DNA of 10,143 nt from an uncultured Atopobiaceae bacterium (lineage in GTDB: Bacteria > Actinomycetota > Coriobacteriia > Coriobacteriales > Atopobiaceae). The stretch is from the NCBI GenBank assembly GCA_947626465.1, contig CANQSI010000029.1, forward strand, positions 1 through 10,143, read 5' to 3'. How positions within the stretch are numbered: position 1 is the first letter of the stretch; each line of letters begins with the position of its first letter. Below, one piece after another: positions 1-7,468 of the stretch. The notes beneath the pieces were generated by a model. The model was not told the origin of the DNA, searched no databases, and worked only from the letters and a program-made list of their open reading frames with translations. The translations under genes were made by a program, and so were the position numbers.

Positions 1-71
1 GATGTGGCCAAGTGGTAAGGCAGAGGCCTGCAAAGCCTTTATCCCCAGTTCGAATCTGGGCATCGCCTCCA
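1..71 (+). tRNA. tRNA-Cys (GCA), 5' end cut by the window edge
   Basis: The sequence folds as a cloverleaf. The 3' acceptor strand at 61-67 (CATCGCC) would pair with GGCGATG, of which only GATG (1-4) is inside the window, so three bases are missing. The D stem is 7-9 with 19-21. The anticodon stem is 23-27 with 35-39 around the loop at 28-34, with anticodon GCA at 30-32. The T stem is 44-48 with 56-60 around the loop at 49-55 (TTCGAAT). The discriminator base at 68 is T, the U73 identity element expected of cysteine tRNAs, and CCA is encoded at 69-71. It inserts cysteine at UGC/UGU codons. A hairpin follows within 10 bases. Confidence 0.96.
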
Positions 72-79
72 AGATCGTA

Positions 80-112
80 AAAGCGGTCGCTCGGTCTCCG
101 GGCGGCCGCTTT
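80..112. terminator. Shared terminator between convergent tRNA-Cys and asnS
   Basis: Bases 80-90 pair with 102-112 (AAAGCGGTCGC against GCGGCCGCTTT) over 11 positions with one G-T wobble. A small inner CGG/CCG stem lies in the loop. Reading rightwards the stem ends in TTT then CGTGTT; reading leftwards it ends in TTTT then ACGATCTT. Both transcripts (tRNA-Cys from the left, asnS from the right) run into it, so it probably works in both directions, although neither U tract is long. Confidence 0.7.
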
Positions 113-146
113 CGTGTTGAGCGTGTGGTGGCTGGCGTGGGGGCGC

Positions 147-1550
<1,404 letters not shown>

Positions 1551-1598
1551 GGTGGCCTCTCTTTTGGGAAAGTGCGCGGGTGGGGGAGTGCAGGGCCC

Positions 1599-1604
1599 AT
1601 TGTA
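1599..1604 (-). promoter_or_regulatory. Possible -10 element of the asnS promoter
   Basis: Read on the minus strand the hexamer is TACAAT, five of six matches to the bacterial -10 consensus. It sits about 50 bases upstream of the asnS ATG, predicting a leader of roughly 40 bases. Seventeen bases further upstream there is only GCCTTC, which does not resemble a -35 box. The promoter may therefore be weak or need an activator. The hexamer overlaps one arm of the inverted repeat at 1600-1621. Confidence 0.4.
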
Positions 1605-1621
1605 GGGCGCGTGTTCTACAA
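1600..1621. promoter_or_regulatory. Inverted repeat TTGTAG-N10-CTACAA at the asnS promoter
   Basis: Two perfect 6-base arms (1600-1605 and 1616-1621) are separated by 10 bases. The element fills the spacer of the putative asnS promoter and overlaps its -10 by five bases. A dyad of this size and position looks like an operator for a dimeric regulator. It could also be a chance repeat, since six-base arms are short. Confidence 0.3.
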
Positions 1622-1647
1622 GAAGGCATGCCCTTTGCGCCGGCTAC

Positions 1648-1674
1648 GGCGGATGCACCGCCCGCGCTCTCGCG
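1648..1674. terminator. Two small GC-rich hairpins downstream of the acetylation operon (weak terminator candidate)
   Basis: GGCGG (1648-1652) pairs with CCGCC (1658-1662) around ATGCA, and CGCG (1663-1666) pairs with CGCG (1671-1674) around CTCT. They lie 26-52 bases beyond the stop of the DHHW-type gene in the direction of its transcription. Neither is followed by a U tract, so intrinsic termination is doubtful. Read-through into asnS or Rho-dependent termination is equally possible. Confidence 0.2.
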
Positions 1675-1684
1675 TGCCCCTCTG

Positions 1685-1710
1685 CGCTACTCGAAGACGC
1701 TACTCGAAGA
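1685..1710. repeat. Perfect 13-bp tandem duplication over a stop codon
   Basis: The unit CGCTACTCGAAGA occurs twice in direct succession at 1685-1697 and 1698-1710. On the coding (minus) strand the first-read copy holds the last residues and TAG stop of the DHHW-type gene. The second copy repeats them just past the stop in another reading frame. It is most simply explained as a replication-slippage duplication. Confidence 0.85.
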
Positions 1711-3010
1711 AGTGCGGGTGGCGTGAGAGGAACGTGGAGTAGTACTGCGGAGCGGCGAGGAACACGACGGTCTTGTCGCCGGTTTCGGCGAGGGTGTCCT
1801 CGAGGCGCTGGTCGCCCTCGTCGAAGACGTAGAGCCAGTAGCGCAGGTCCACGTGCCCGAAGCCGCGTGCGAGCATCCTTCCCGACTGGTATCCATACGA
1901 ATCGCAGACCACGATGGTCGGTCGGCAATCCTCGGGGGCGACGAGCGCCGAATCGATGGATACGATGCCGTCGGTGGAGTAGATGCCGAAGAGGTTGTAG
2001 TACTCCTGCACGAAGTTGATGGCCTTGAAGAGCTCGGTGGCCTCGTCGTAGCTGGAGTGGTCGTTGCCGTTGTAGACGTTATTCGTGGTGGTGATGGTGA
2101 GATCGGAGAAGTCCTCGTCGATGTCCGTGGGCGCGTCGGTGACGTCGGCTAGCCCGAGGCGCGACCAACTGCCGAGGTAGCGAGGCGAGAGTTCCTTCGT
2201 GCCATCTACCTCGAGCGCCGGGAGGCCCATCTCCTCCGCGATGCGGTTGTAGCCCGCCTCGGCTCCGAGGATCGTCCAGTGGTTGTCGCTCTTGAAGTAG
2301 AGCTCGTAGTAGTCGTCGGGCGAGGAGAAATCCTCCACGATCGTGCGCACGTTCGACGAGCTTTGGAGCGTGTCCTCGAGGATGGCCCCGAAGTCCTCGA
2401 TCGAATCCGCCCCTTCGCGATAGGCGTAGACGGGGTTCACGTCCGCGTCCGAGGATTCCGTGCTCACGTACACGAGGAACTCCACATCGGGGTGGCGCTC
2501 GGCAAAGCCGGCGATCTGGGTGCCGAAGTCCTCCCAACCGTCGGTCATGTTCGTGAGCGGTGCGGGCAGGAGCGCGTCGAACTCGTCGAAATAGAAGTAG
2601 TTGGAACCGTAGTAGGTGGGGTAGGCGGGCCAGCGGAAGAGGGTGTTCGACGCCTTGATGGCCGAGCGCTGGAGCGCGGTGTTGCCCATGAGCGCAACCG
2701 CTCGCGCGGGGATGTTCTGCGTGATGCGGGTGTCGAAGGCCTCCTGGAGCTCGCCCTTCGAAAACGCCTCGGGCACCTCGGCGAGGCTCTCTGGCCAGGG
2801 AGCGCCGTACACCGCACCGGCGAGATGGTTTGCCGTCTCGCCGTCGAGCCACACGGGAAGCGTCACGCCGCATTCCTTCAAGCCCCAAAGCGCGAGCGCG
2901 CCGCACATGAGCACGCACGTCACGGCACACACGAGCACATCGGTCCACGTGGCTCGTGGCGCACGGGGCTCGGGAGCGTGAGCGGGGGTCGTGTCGAAGT
3001 GTTTTGCCAT
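1700..3010 (-). CDS. AlgX/AlgJ/DHHW-type SGNH-fold protein, probable polymer O-acetylation partner of the adjacent MBOAT
   Basis: This is a 436-residue membrane-anchored extracytoplasmic protein. One hydrophobic segment (about residues 23-44) follows a short positively charged, proline-rich N-terminus, giving a signal-anchor topology with the bulk outside the cell. Family signs are the SDNHWT stretch at 241-246 and the IVVCDSYGYQ stretch at 366-375. D242, H244 and S371 match in order and spacing style the Asp-x-His ... Ser catalytic triad of AlgX/AlgJ and DHHW proteins. Canonical DHHW members have DHHW where this one has DNHW, which keeps the D and second H. In known systems such proteins receive acetyl groups passed across the membrane by an MBOAT partner and place them on a polysaccharide or teichoic-type polymer. 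The start follows the MBOAT stop by 8 bases with no strong ribosome site, suggesting translational coupling. The acceptor polymer is unknown. Confidence 0.82.
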   Translation of the reverse strand: MAKHFDTTPAHAPEPRAPRATWTDVLVCAVTCVLMCGALALWGLKECGVTLPVWLDGETANHLAGAVYGAPWPESLAEVPEAFSKGELQEAFDTRITQNIPARAVALMGNTALQRSAIKASNTLFRWPAYPTYYGSNYFYFDEFDALLPAPLTNMTDGWEDFGTQIAGFAERHPDVEFLVYVSTESSDADVNPVYAYREGADSIEDFGAILEDTLQSSSNVRTIVEDFSSPDDYYELYFKSDNHWTILGAEAGYNRIAEEMGLPALEVDGTKELSPRYLGSWSRLGLADVTDAPTDIDEDFSDLTITTTNNVYNGNDHSSYDEATELFKAINFVQEYYNLFGIYSTDGIVSIDSALVAPEDCRPTIVVCDSYGYQSGRMLARGFGHVDLRYWLYVFDEGDQRLEDTLAETGDKTVVFLAAPQYYSTFLSRHPHFFE

Positions 3011-3018
3011 CGCGCAGC

Positions 3019-4686
3019 TCAGAACTGGAAGTAGATGAAGGGATTGTAGGAATTCGAGGCCACCGACATGAGGGAGGCCACGAGCACGAGCAAAAGTCCG
3101 AGGTCAGCCGCGAGCGAGATGAGGCCCACCACGCGTCCACGCGCGTCGGAGACCGCGCCTGTCGCGCTCAGCTTGCAGGGTGGCACGAAGTCGTTTCCCC
3201 GCCCGGGGGCCGCCTCCACGCGCACCCCGGACGCGCCTTGCGCCCAGAGCTCGAGCTTCTTCCGAAGCCAGGGGATGATCGGCGTGGATGCGAGGACGAG
3301 GATCGGGATGAGGGCCACGTACGACCAGCTCTGGAGCTCCCAGAGGTTCGAGGTGCCCAGCCAGCCGTAGCGTCCGAAAAGCGCGAGGAACCAGCGTGCG
3401 GTCGTGCCCAAGCCGCCGCTCACGGCGAAGATCATCCACCCGAAGAAGAAGACGAGGATCGCGTAGAGGTGGCGAAGCGCTCGCGGCAATTTCTCGAGCA
3501 CCCGCAGCCAAAAGAGCTTCTCGAGCATGAGGATCACGCCGTAGTAGAGGCCCCAGAGGAGGAAGTTCCACGCGGCGCCGTGCCAGATGCCGGTCAAGCC
3601 CCACACGATGAGGAGGTTCAGCATCCACCGCGGCGTGGACACGCGGTTTCCGCCGAGCGGGATGTAGACGTAGTCGCGGAAGAACGAGCCGAGCGTCATG
3701 TGCCAGCGACGCCAGAACTCGGTCGTCGAGGTGGAGATGTAGGGGTAGTTGAAGTTCCTCGGGTATTCGAAGCCGAACATGGAGCCGAGGCCGATCGCCA
3801 TGTCGGAGTAGCCGCCGAAGTCGAAGTAGATCTGGAAGGTGTAGGCGCAGATCGCGCTCGCGCATCCCACGAACCCGATGTCTGCCGGCGCGAGGGGGAG
3901 CAGACTATCTGCGAGGATGCCGCACACGTTGGCGAGGAGCACCTTCTTCCCGAGCCCCACGATGAAGAGACGCACCCCGCGCGCGAACCCCGCAAAGGAG
4001 GTGTGGCGCGCCATGAGGGCTTCCTCGATGTCGGTGTAGCGCACGATGGGGCCCGCCACGAGCTGCGGGAACATGGCGATGTAGGTGCCGAGGTAGAGCG
4101 GGTTCGCCTGCGCCTTCACGTGCCCTCGCCACACGTCCACCACGTAGGAGATGGCTTGGAGCGTGTAGAAGGAGATGCCGATGGGAAGCGCGAGCTGGAT
4201 GTCCGGGAGCACCGCGCTTCCCGCGAGGCGGTTCACCTGCTCGCAGATGAACGGAAGGTACTTGAACGTGCAGAGCGCGCCGAGGTCGAAGACGAGGGCG
4301 AGCACGAGGAAGCACGTGGCGAGCGCAGGCGTGCGGGCTCTACCGGCCTCGCTTCCGTAATACGCCTTCTCGGCAGGGGAGACGTCGAGGGAATCAAACC
4401 CGTCATCATCGCCGAGCGCACGCTCCGGCGCGCGCCGGAGCGACCCGCGCTTGCCACGTCTGCGAGCGGAGCGCGTCTGCGCGCCACCGATGCAGAGCGC
4501 GAAGAGCCAGTTCGCCACGATGGAGAGCACCATGAGCCACACGTAGACGGGCTCTCCCCATGCGTAGAAGAGAAGCGACGCGACGAGGAGGAGGATGTTC
4601 TTGGCGGCGAGCCACGGGAGCGCGAAGTAGAGCGCCACCACGAGTGGCAGGAAGCCGAAGAGGAATATGGCGCTCGAGAAGACCAT
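3019..4686 (-). CDS. MBOAT family membrane O-acyltransferase (AlgI/DltB-like)
   Basis: This 555-residue polytopic membrane protein, probably with ten or more helices, is predicted to move acetyl (or another acyl) groups from a cytoplasmic donor to the outer face for polymer O-acylation. The N-terminus MVFSSAIFLFGFLPLV is the typical MBOAT opening, which fixes the start. Family signatures are FPQLVAGPIVRY (206-217), FDFGGYSDMAIG (288-299), FWRRWHMTLGSFFRDYVYIPLGGNR beginning at 324 (H329) and GIWHG at 366-370 (H369, the expected catalytic histidine). A hydrophilic arginine-rich insert lies at about 71-120 between early helices, and the C-terminal region carries another polar stretch at about 475-525. 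The length exceeds the roughly 460-480 residues common in the family, mostly through these insertions. It is followed after 8 bases by its extracytoplasmic partner. Confidence 0.93.
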   Translation of the reverse strand: MVFSSAIFLFGFLPLVVALYFALPWLAAKNILLLVASLLFYAWGEPVYVWLMVLSIVANWLFALCIGGAQTRSARRRGKRGSLRRAPERALGDDDGFDSLDVSPAEKAYYGSEAGRARTPALATCFLVLALVFDLGALCTFKYLPFICEQVNRLAGSAVLPDIQLALPIGISFYTLQAISYVVDVWRGHVKAQANPLYLGTYIAMFPQLVAGPIVRYTDIEEALMARHTSFAGFARGVRLFIVGLGKKVLLANVCGILADSLLPLAPADIGFVGCASAICAYTFQIYFDFGGYSDMAIGLGSMFGFEYPRNFNYPYISTSTTEFWRRWHMTLGSFFRDYVYIPLGGNRVSTPRWMLNLLIVWGLTGIWHGAAWNFLLWGLYYGVILMLEKLFWLRVLEKLPRALRHLYAILVFFFGWMIFAVSGGLGTTARWFLALFGRYGWLGTSNLWELQSWSYVALIPILVLASTPIIPWLRKKLELWAQGASGVRVEAAPGRGNDFVPPCKLSATGAVSDARGRVVGLISLAADLGLLLVLVASLMSVASNSYNPFIYFQF

Positions 4687-4692
4687 GGGCCC

Positions 4693-4698
4693 ATTCTA
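4693..4698 (-). promoter_or_regulatory. Possible -10 element giving a leaderless MBOAT transcript
   Basis: Read on the minus strand this is TAGAAT, five of six to the -10 consensus. Only GGGCCC separates it from the ATG of the MBOAT gene, so a start seven bases downstream of the -10 would fall on the A of the start codon. There is no purine-rich ribosome site before this ATG. A TTGTCG hexamer exists upstream, but its 14-base spacing is too short for a standard -35. Confidence 0.4.
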
Positions 4699-4756
4699 CC
4701 GAAGGGACCCACCGACAATTCGCGCTTGCGAAGATCGCGCTCGCCGGGCCGAGGGG

Positions 4757-5290
4757 CTAGCGCGCTACCTCGCGTTCCATGATGTAGTCATCCATCACGA
4801 AGCCTCCGCCGATACTCGTGACCGCCTTCTCGATGGTGCGGAAATCGTTGGCCTCGTAGGCGCGGATGGCGAGGTCGTTTCCCTTGTTCACGGTGAGGTA
4901 CATCGCGCGAAGGCCGCGTTCCTTGCAAAGGGCGTCGTAGAAGCGCACCACCGCCGAGCCGAAGCCATGCCCGCGCTCGCTCTCGAGCACATAGATCTTC
5001 GAGATGAAGAAGCGATTGGTCTCAGGCTCCACGTGGCCGCCGGTATAGCCCACGACGCGCGCGGCGCCGTCTTGGGCCTCGACGACGATGAACCAGTACT
5101 CGTAGGCGTCTTCAGCCATGGCGCGGCGGATGGCGCCCTCGCTTTGGAAGAGCTCCACCATGTAGGACGTCTGGTCAATGCCGATGCGAGGCGGCCAGTA
5201 CTCGAACCAGATCTCCTCGGCGAGTTTCGCGAGCTCGCCCACCTGCTCCGTCCCGACGCGCTGAAAGCGCACGTCCTCGCGTGCTCCCAT
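4757..5290 (-). CDS. GNAT family N-acetyltransferase
   Basis: This 177-residue single-domain cytoplasmic acetyl-CoA-dependent acetyltransferase has the expected length. The acetyl-CoA pyrophosphate loop is R106-G-H-G-F-G111 following the beta-strand ISKIYVLESE. The later NKGNDLAIRAYEANDF segment (from about 135) is the usual motif B region. The substrate cannot be read from the sequence; an amino group on a small molecule or a protein is usual. The start at 5290 was preferred because a purine-rich GGAGGGGAAAGGCGAG precedes it. The frame stays open to 5518, but that would overlap the divergent methyltransferase by 122 bases and adds low-complexity antisense sequence. It lies 70 bases upstream of the MBOAT gene on the same strand and may share its transcript, but a functional link is only possible, not shown. 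Confidence 0.85.
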   Translation of the reverse strand: MGAREDVRFQRVGTEQVGELAKLAEEIWFEYWPPRIGIDQTSYMVELFQSEGAIRRAMAEDAYEYWFIVVEAQDGAARVVGYTGGHVEPETNRFFISKIYVLESERGHGFGSAVVRFYDALCKERGLRAMYLTVNKGNDLAIRAYEANDFRTIEKAVTSIGGGFVMDDYIMEREVAR

Positions 5291-5396
5291 CTCGCCTTTC
5301 CCCTCCTCGTATGCCTGCGCCGTTCGAAGAATGAGAATAGGGGAGATGGAGCGCGTCCGCACGACGGGCGCATCCCGCACTTGGAGAAGGGGATCG
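5291..5396. promoter_or_regulatory. Divergent intergenic region between the GNAT and type III Mod genes
   Basis: The 106-base gap must carry promoters for both flanking genes. On the minus strand TTCTCA, an 18-base spacer and CATACG (complement of 5308-5313) form a weak candidate for the acetyltransferase. On the plus strand GAGAAT at 5333-5338 is a -10-like hexamer for the methyltransferase without a recognisable -35. The segment 5383-5392 (GGAGAAGGGG) is the ribosome site of the methyltransferase. No operator-like dyad of useful length is seen. Confidence 0.35.
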
Positions 5397-7352
5397 ATGG
5401 AAAAGATCGACCATGCCACGCCCGACCTCACCCAAAGGAACGCGAGGAAGCTCGCCGAGCTCTTCCCGAACGTGGCCACCGAGGTGCGAGATGAGCGTGG
5501 CGAGCTCGCCTTTGCCATCGACTTCGACGTACTTCGCGATGAGCTCGCGGGAATGGTCGTGGAGGGGCCGCGCGAGCGCTACGAATTCATGTGGCCAGGA
5601 AAGCGCGAGGCGAGGCGCCTCGCGAGCGAGCCTTGCGCAAAGACCCTGCGCCCTGAAAAGCAGAGGAGCGTGGACTGGGAGGCCACCCAGAACCTCTACA
5701 TCGAGGGCGACAACCTCGACGCGCTGAAGCTCCTGCGCGAGACCTACGCGGGCACAATCAAGTTCATCTACCTCGACCCCCCGTACAACACCGGCCACGA
5801 CTTCGTCTACGCGGACGACTTCTCAAGGTCTCGAAAGGAGTACGAAACCGCAAGCGGCGAGGTGGACGAGGAAGGCGGCCGCCTCTTCCAGAACCTCATC
5901 TCGAGCGGGCGCTTCCACTCCGACTGGTGCTCGATGATGTATCCGCGCCTTATCCTCGCCAGAGACCTGCTTTGCGAGGACGGGGTCCTCGCCGTGAGCA
6001 TCGACGACAACGAGGTGGATAACCTCAAGAAGATCCTCGACGAGGTCTTCGGGGCCGAGAACCGGCTGAACACGATGGTGTGGGTGAGCAACCTCAAAGG
6101 GAGGCAGATTAGCGACGCGGGGGCCGCAGTCTGCCACGAGTACGTGCTCGTCTACGCGAAAGACCGCGAGAAGGCGCCGCAGTTCAAGGGGAAGGTGGGC
6201 GCGCTCAAGGCCCTCATGCCCGCCATCTACAAGGGCTTCGACTACAAGCTCCACGAAGACGAGCGCGGCTCCTACATCTTCACCAACGAGCTCTACAACT
6301 CCAACTCCAAGTTCAACGAGGAGACCTCCCCCACGCTCATCTTCCAGATCTTCTGGAACCCCAAGACGGGGGAGGTGAGGACGGCCGACCTCGGCGTAGC
6401 TTGCCCGGAGGGCTTCATCGCCATCGAGCCCCACAGAAACTCAGACGGAGTGCACCGCTACCACGCGTGGCGCTGGAGCAGGAGGAAGGTCGAGAGCGAC
6501 TACTTCGACCTGCACTTCGAGAGGAGGGGAGATGGCGAGGCGCGCGTCTTTACCAAGCGCCGAAACGTGGACGCCACGCGCCTGAAGGACCTCGCCATGG
6601 GCATCTCCACCTCGACCGGCGTCGCCGACTTTACCCGCCACTTCGGCGCCGCGTACTTCGACTACGCCAAGCCGGTGGATCTTATTGCCACCCTCGTCGA
6701 CGCCGCGACGGGGGAGGGCGACATCGTGATGGACTTCTTCTCGGGCTCCGCCACCACGGCAGAGGCCGTGATGAAGGCCAACGCGAGGGACCACCTCGCG
6801 CGCCCCTTCATCTGCGTGCAGCTTCCCGAGCCCACCCCCGAAGGCTCCCAGGCGGCGCGCGACGGCTACGCCACGATCTGCGACATCGGGGAGGAGCGCA
6901 TCCGCCGCGCGGGGGCGGCGATGAAGGGCTCATGGCCCTCCCTCGACGCGGGATTCCGCGTGCTTCGCGTCGACAGCGCGAACTTCGAGCTCGAGGCGAG
7001 CGAAGAGGGCGAGATGCGCCAGGGCAGGCTCGGCGAAGCCGCGGACGGCCTCAAAGCCGATCGCACGCCCGAGGACCTGCTCTTCCAGGCGCTCCCCGCG
7101 TTTCGGATCCCCTACTCCGCATCGATCGAGGAGACATCGATCGACGGCTTCACGTGCTTCGAGGTGAACGGCGGCCAGCTCATCGCATGCTTCGACCTTG
7201 GGATCACCCCGAAGGCGATCGAGGCCATCGCGCGCAGGAAGCCGCAGTACGCGGCCTTCCGAGGGGCCTCCCTCGCAGATGGCACGACCGAGGCGCGCGC
7301 AAGCGAGCTCTTTGCTGCGCTCAGCCCCCACACGATCTGTCGCGTGGTGTGA
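5397..7352 (+). CDS. mod: Type III restriction-modification style DNA adenine-N6 methyltransferase (Mod), without Res
   Basis: This protein transfers a methyl group from S-adenosylmethionine to adenine in one strand of a short asymmetric target. Residues 127-130 are the catalytic DPPY motif (IYLDPPYNTGHDFVY), and FSGSATT at 448-454 in DIVMDFFSGSATT is the SAM-binding motif I. The order catalytic motif first, SAM motif second is the beta class typical of type III Mod. Between them, about 250-420, lies the variable target-recognition region. The end is the family's usual tail (DIGEERIRRA ... DAGFRVLRVDSANF ... ACFDLGITPKAIEAIARRKP ... LSPHTICRVV), so the 651-residue protein looks complete and intact. 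The ATG at 5397 has GGAGAAGGGG just upstream; the in-frame start at 5331 has none. No restriction gene follows, and a terminator closes the unit 27 bases later. It may act as an orphan, regulatory or anti-restriction methylase. Confidence 0.92.
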   Translation: MEKIDHATPDLTQRNARKLAELFPNVATEVRDERGELAFAIDFDVLRDELAGMVVEGPRERYEFMWPGKREARRLASEPCAKTLRPEKQRSVDWEATQNLYIEGDNLDALKLLRETYAGTIKFIYLDPPYNTGHDFVYADDFSRSRKEYETASGEVDEEGGRLFQNLISSGRFHSDWCSMMYPRLILARDLLCEDGVLAVSIDDNEVDNLKKILDEVFGAENRLNTMVWVSNLKGRQISDAGAAVCHEYVLVYAKDREKAPQFKGKVGALKALMPAIYKGFDYKLHEDERGSYIFTNELYNSNSKFNEETSPTLIFQIFWNPKTGEVRTADLGVACPEGFIAIEPHRNSDGVHRYHAWRWSRRKVESDYFDLHFERRGDGEARVFTKRRNVDATRLKDLAMGISTSTGVADFTRHFGAAYFDYAKPVDLIATLVDAATGEGDIVMDFFSGSATTAEAVMKANARDHLARPFICVQLPEPTPEGSQAARDGYATICDIGEERIRRAGAAMKGSWPSLDAGFRVLRVDSANFELEASEEGEMRQGRLGEAADGLKADRTPEDLLFQALPAFRIPYSASIEETSIDGFTCFEVNGGQLIACFDLGITPKAIEAIARRKPQYAAFRGASLADGTTEARASELFAALSPHTICRVV

Positions 7353-7377
7353 GCCACGCCGCATTGCCCCCTCTCCT

Positions 7378-7409
7378 GCGCCCGCACATCCCCTTGTGCG
7401 GGCGTTTCT
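7378..7409 (+). terminator. Strong intrinsic terminator after mod
   Basis: CGCCCGCAC (7379-7387) pairs perfectly with GTGCGGGCG (7396-7404) around an 8-base loop, with a possible extra G-T closing pair. TTTCTC follows directly. It lies 27 bases past the mod stop, so mod appears to be transcribed without any partner gene. Confidence 0.85.
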
Positions 7410-7468
7410 CGTGGAGGGGCGCCTAGACTGGGGAAGAAGCAAGGTAGTTGCTCGAGAGAGGATGCACG

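Noticed and set aside
1551..1699. T-box or other riboswitch in the asnS leader
   Set aside because: No T-box consensus segment and no terminator/antiterminator arrangement are seen on the minus strand between the likely transcription start and the ATG.
2956..4782. 608-codon open frame on the plus strand opposite the MBOAT gene
   Set aside because: It is longer than the real gene but consists of repetitive Glu/Arg/His/Ala sequence complementary to a protein with clear family signatures. It has no ribosome site and no recognisable domain.
5331..5396. Upstream in-frame start for the type III Mod
   Set aside because: The extra 22 residues (rich in Arg and Thr) do not resemble the family N-terminus. 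The strong purine-rich site sits directly before 5397 instead.
5291..5518. N-terminal extension of the GNAT protein to an ATG at 5518
   Set aside because: It would overlap the start of the divergent methyltransferase by 122 bases. The added 76 residues look like antisense sequence, and the ATG at 5290 has a good ribosome site and gives the normal GNAT length.
5397..7352. Phase-variation repeat tract in mod
   Set aside because: Many type III mod genes carry long tetra- or mononucleotide tracts. I looked for such runs in and just upstream of this gene and found none long enough to slip readily.
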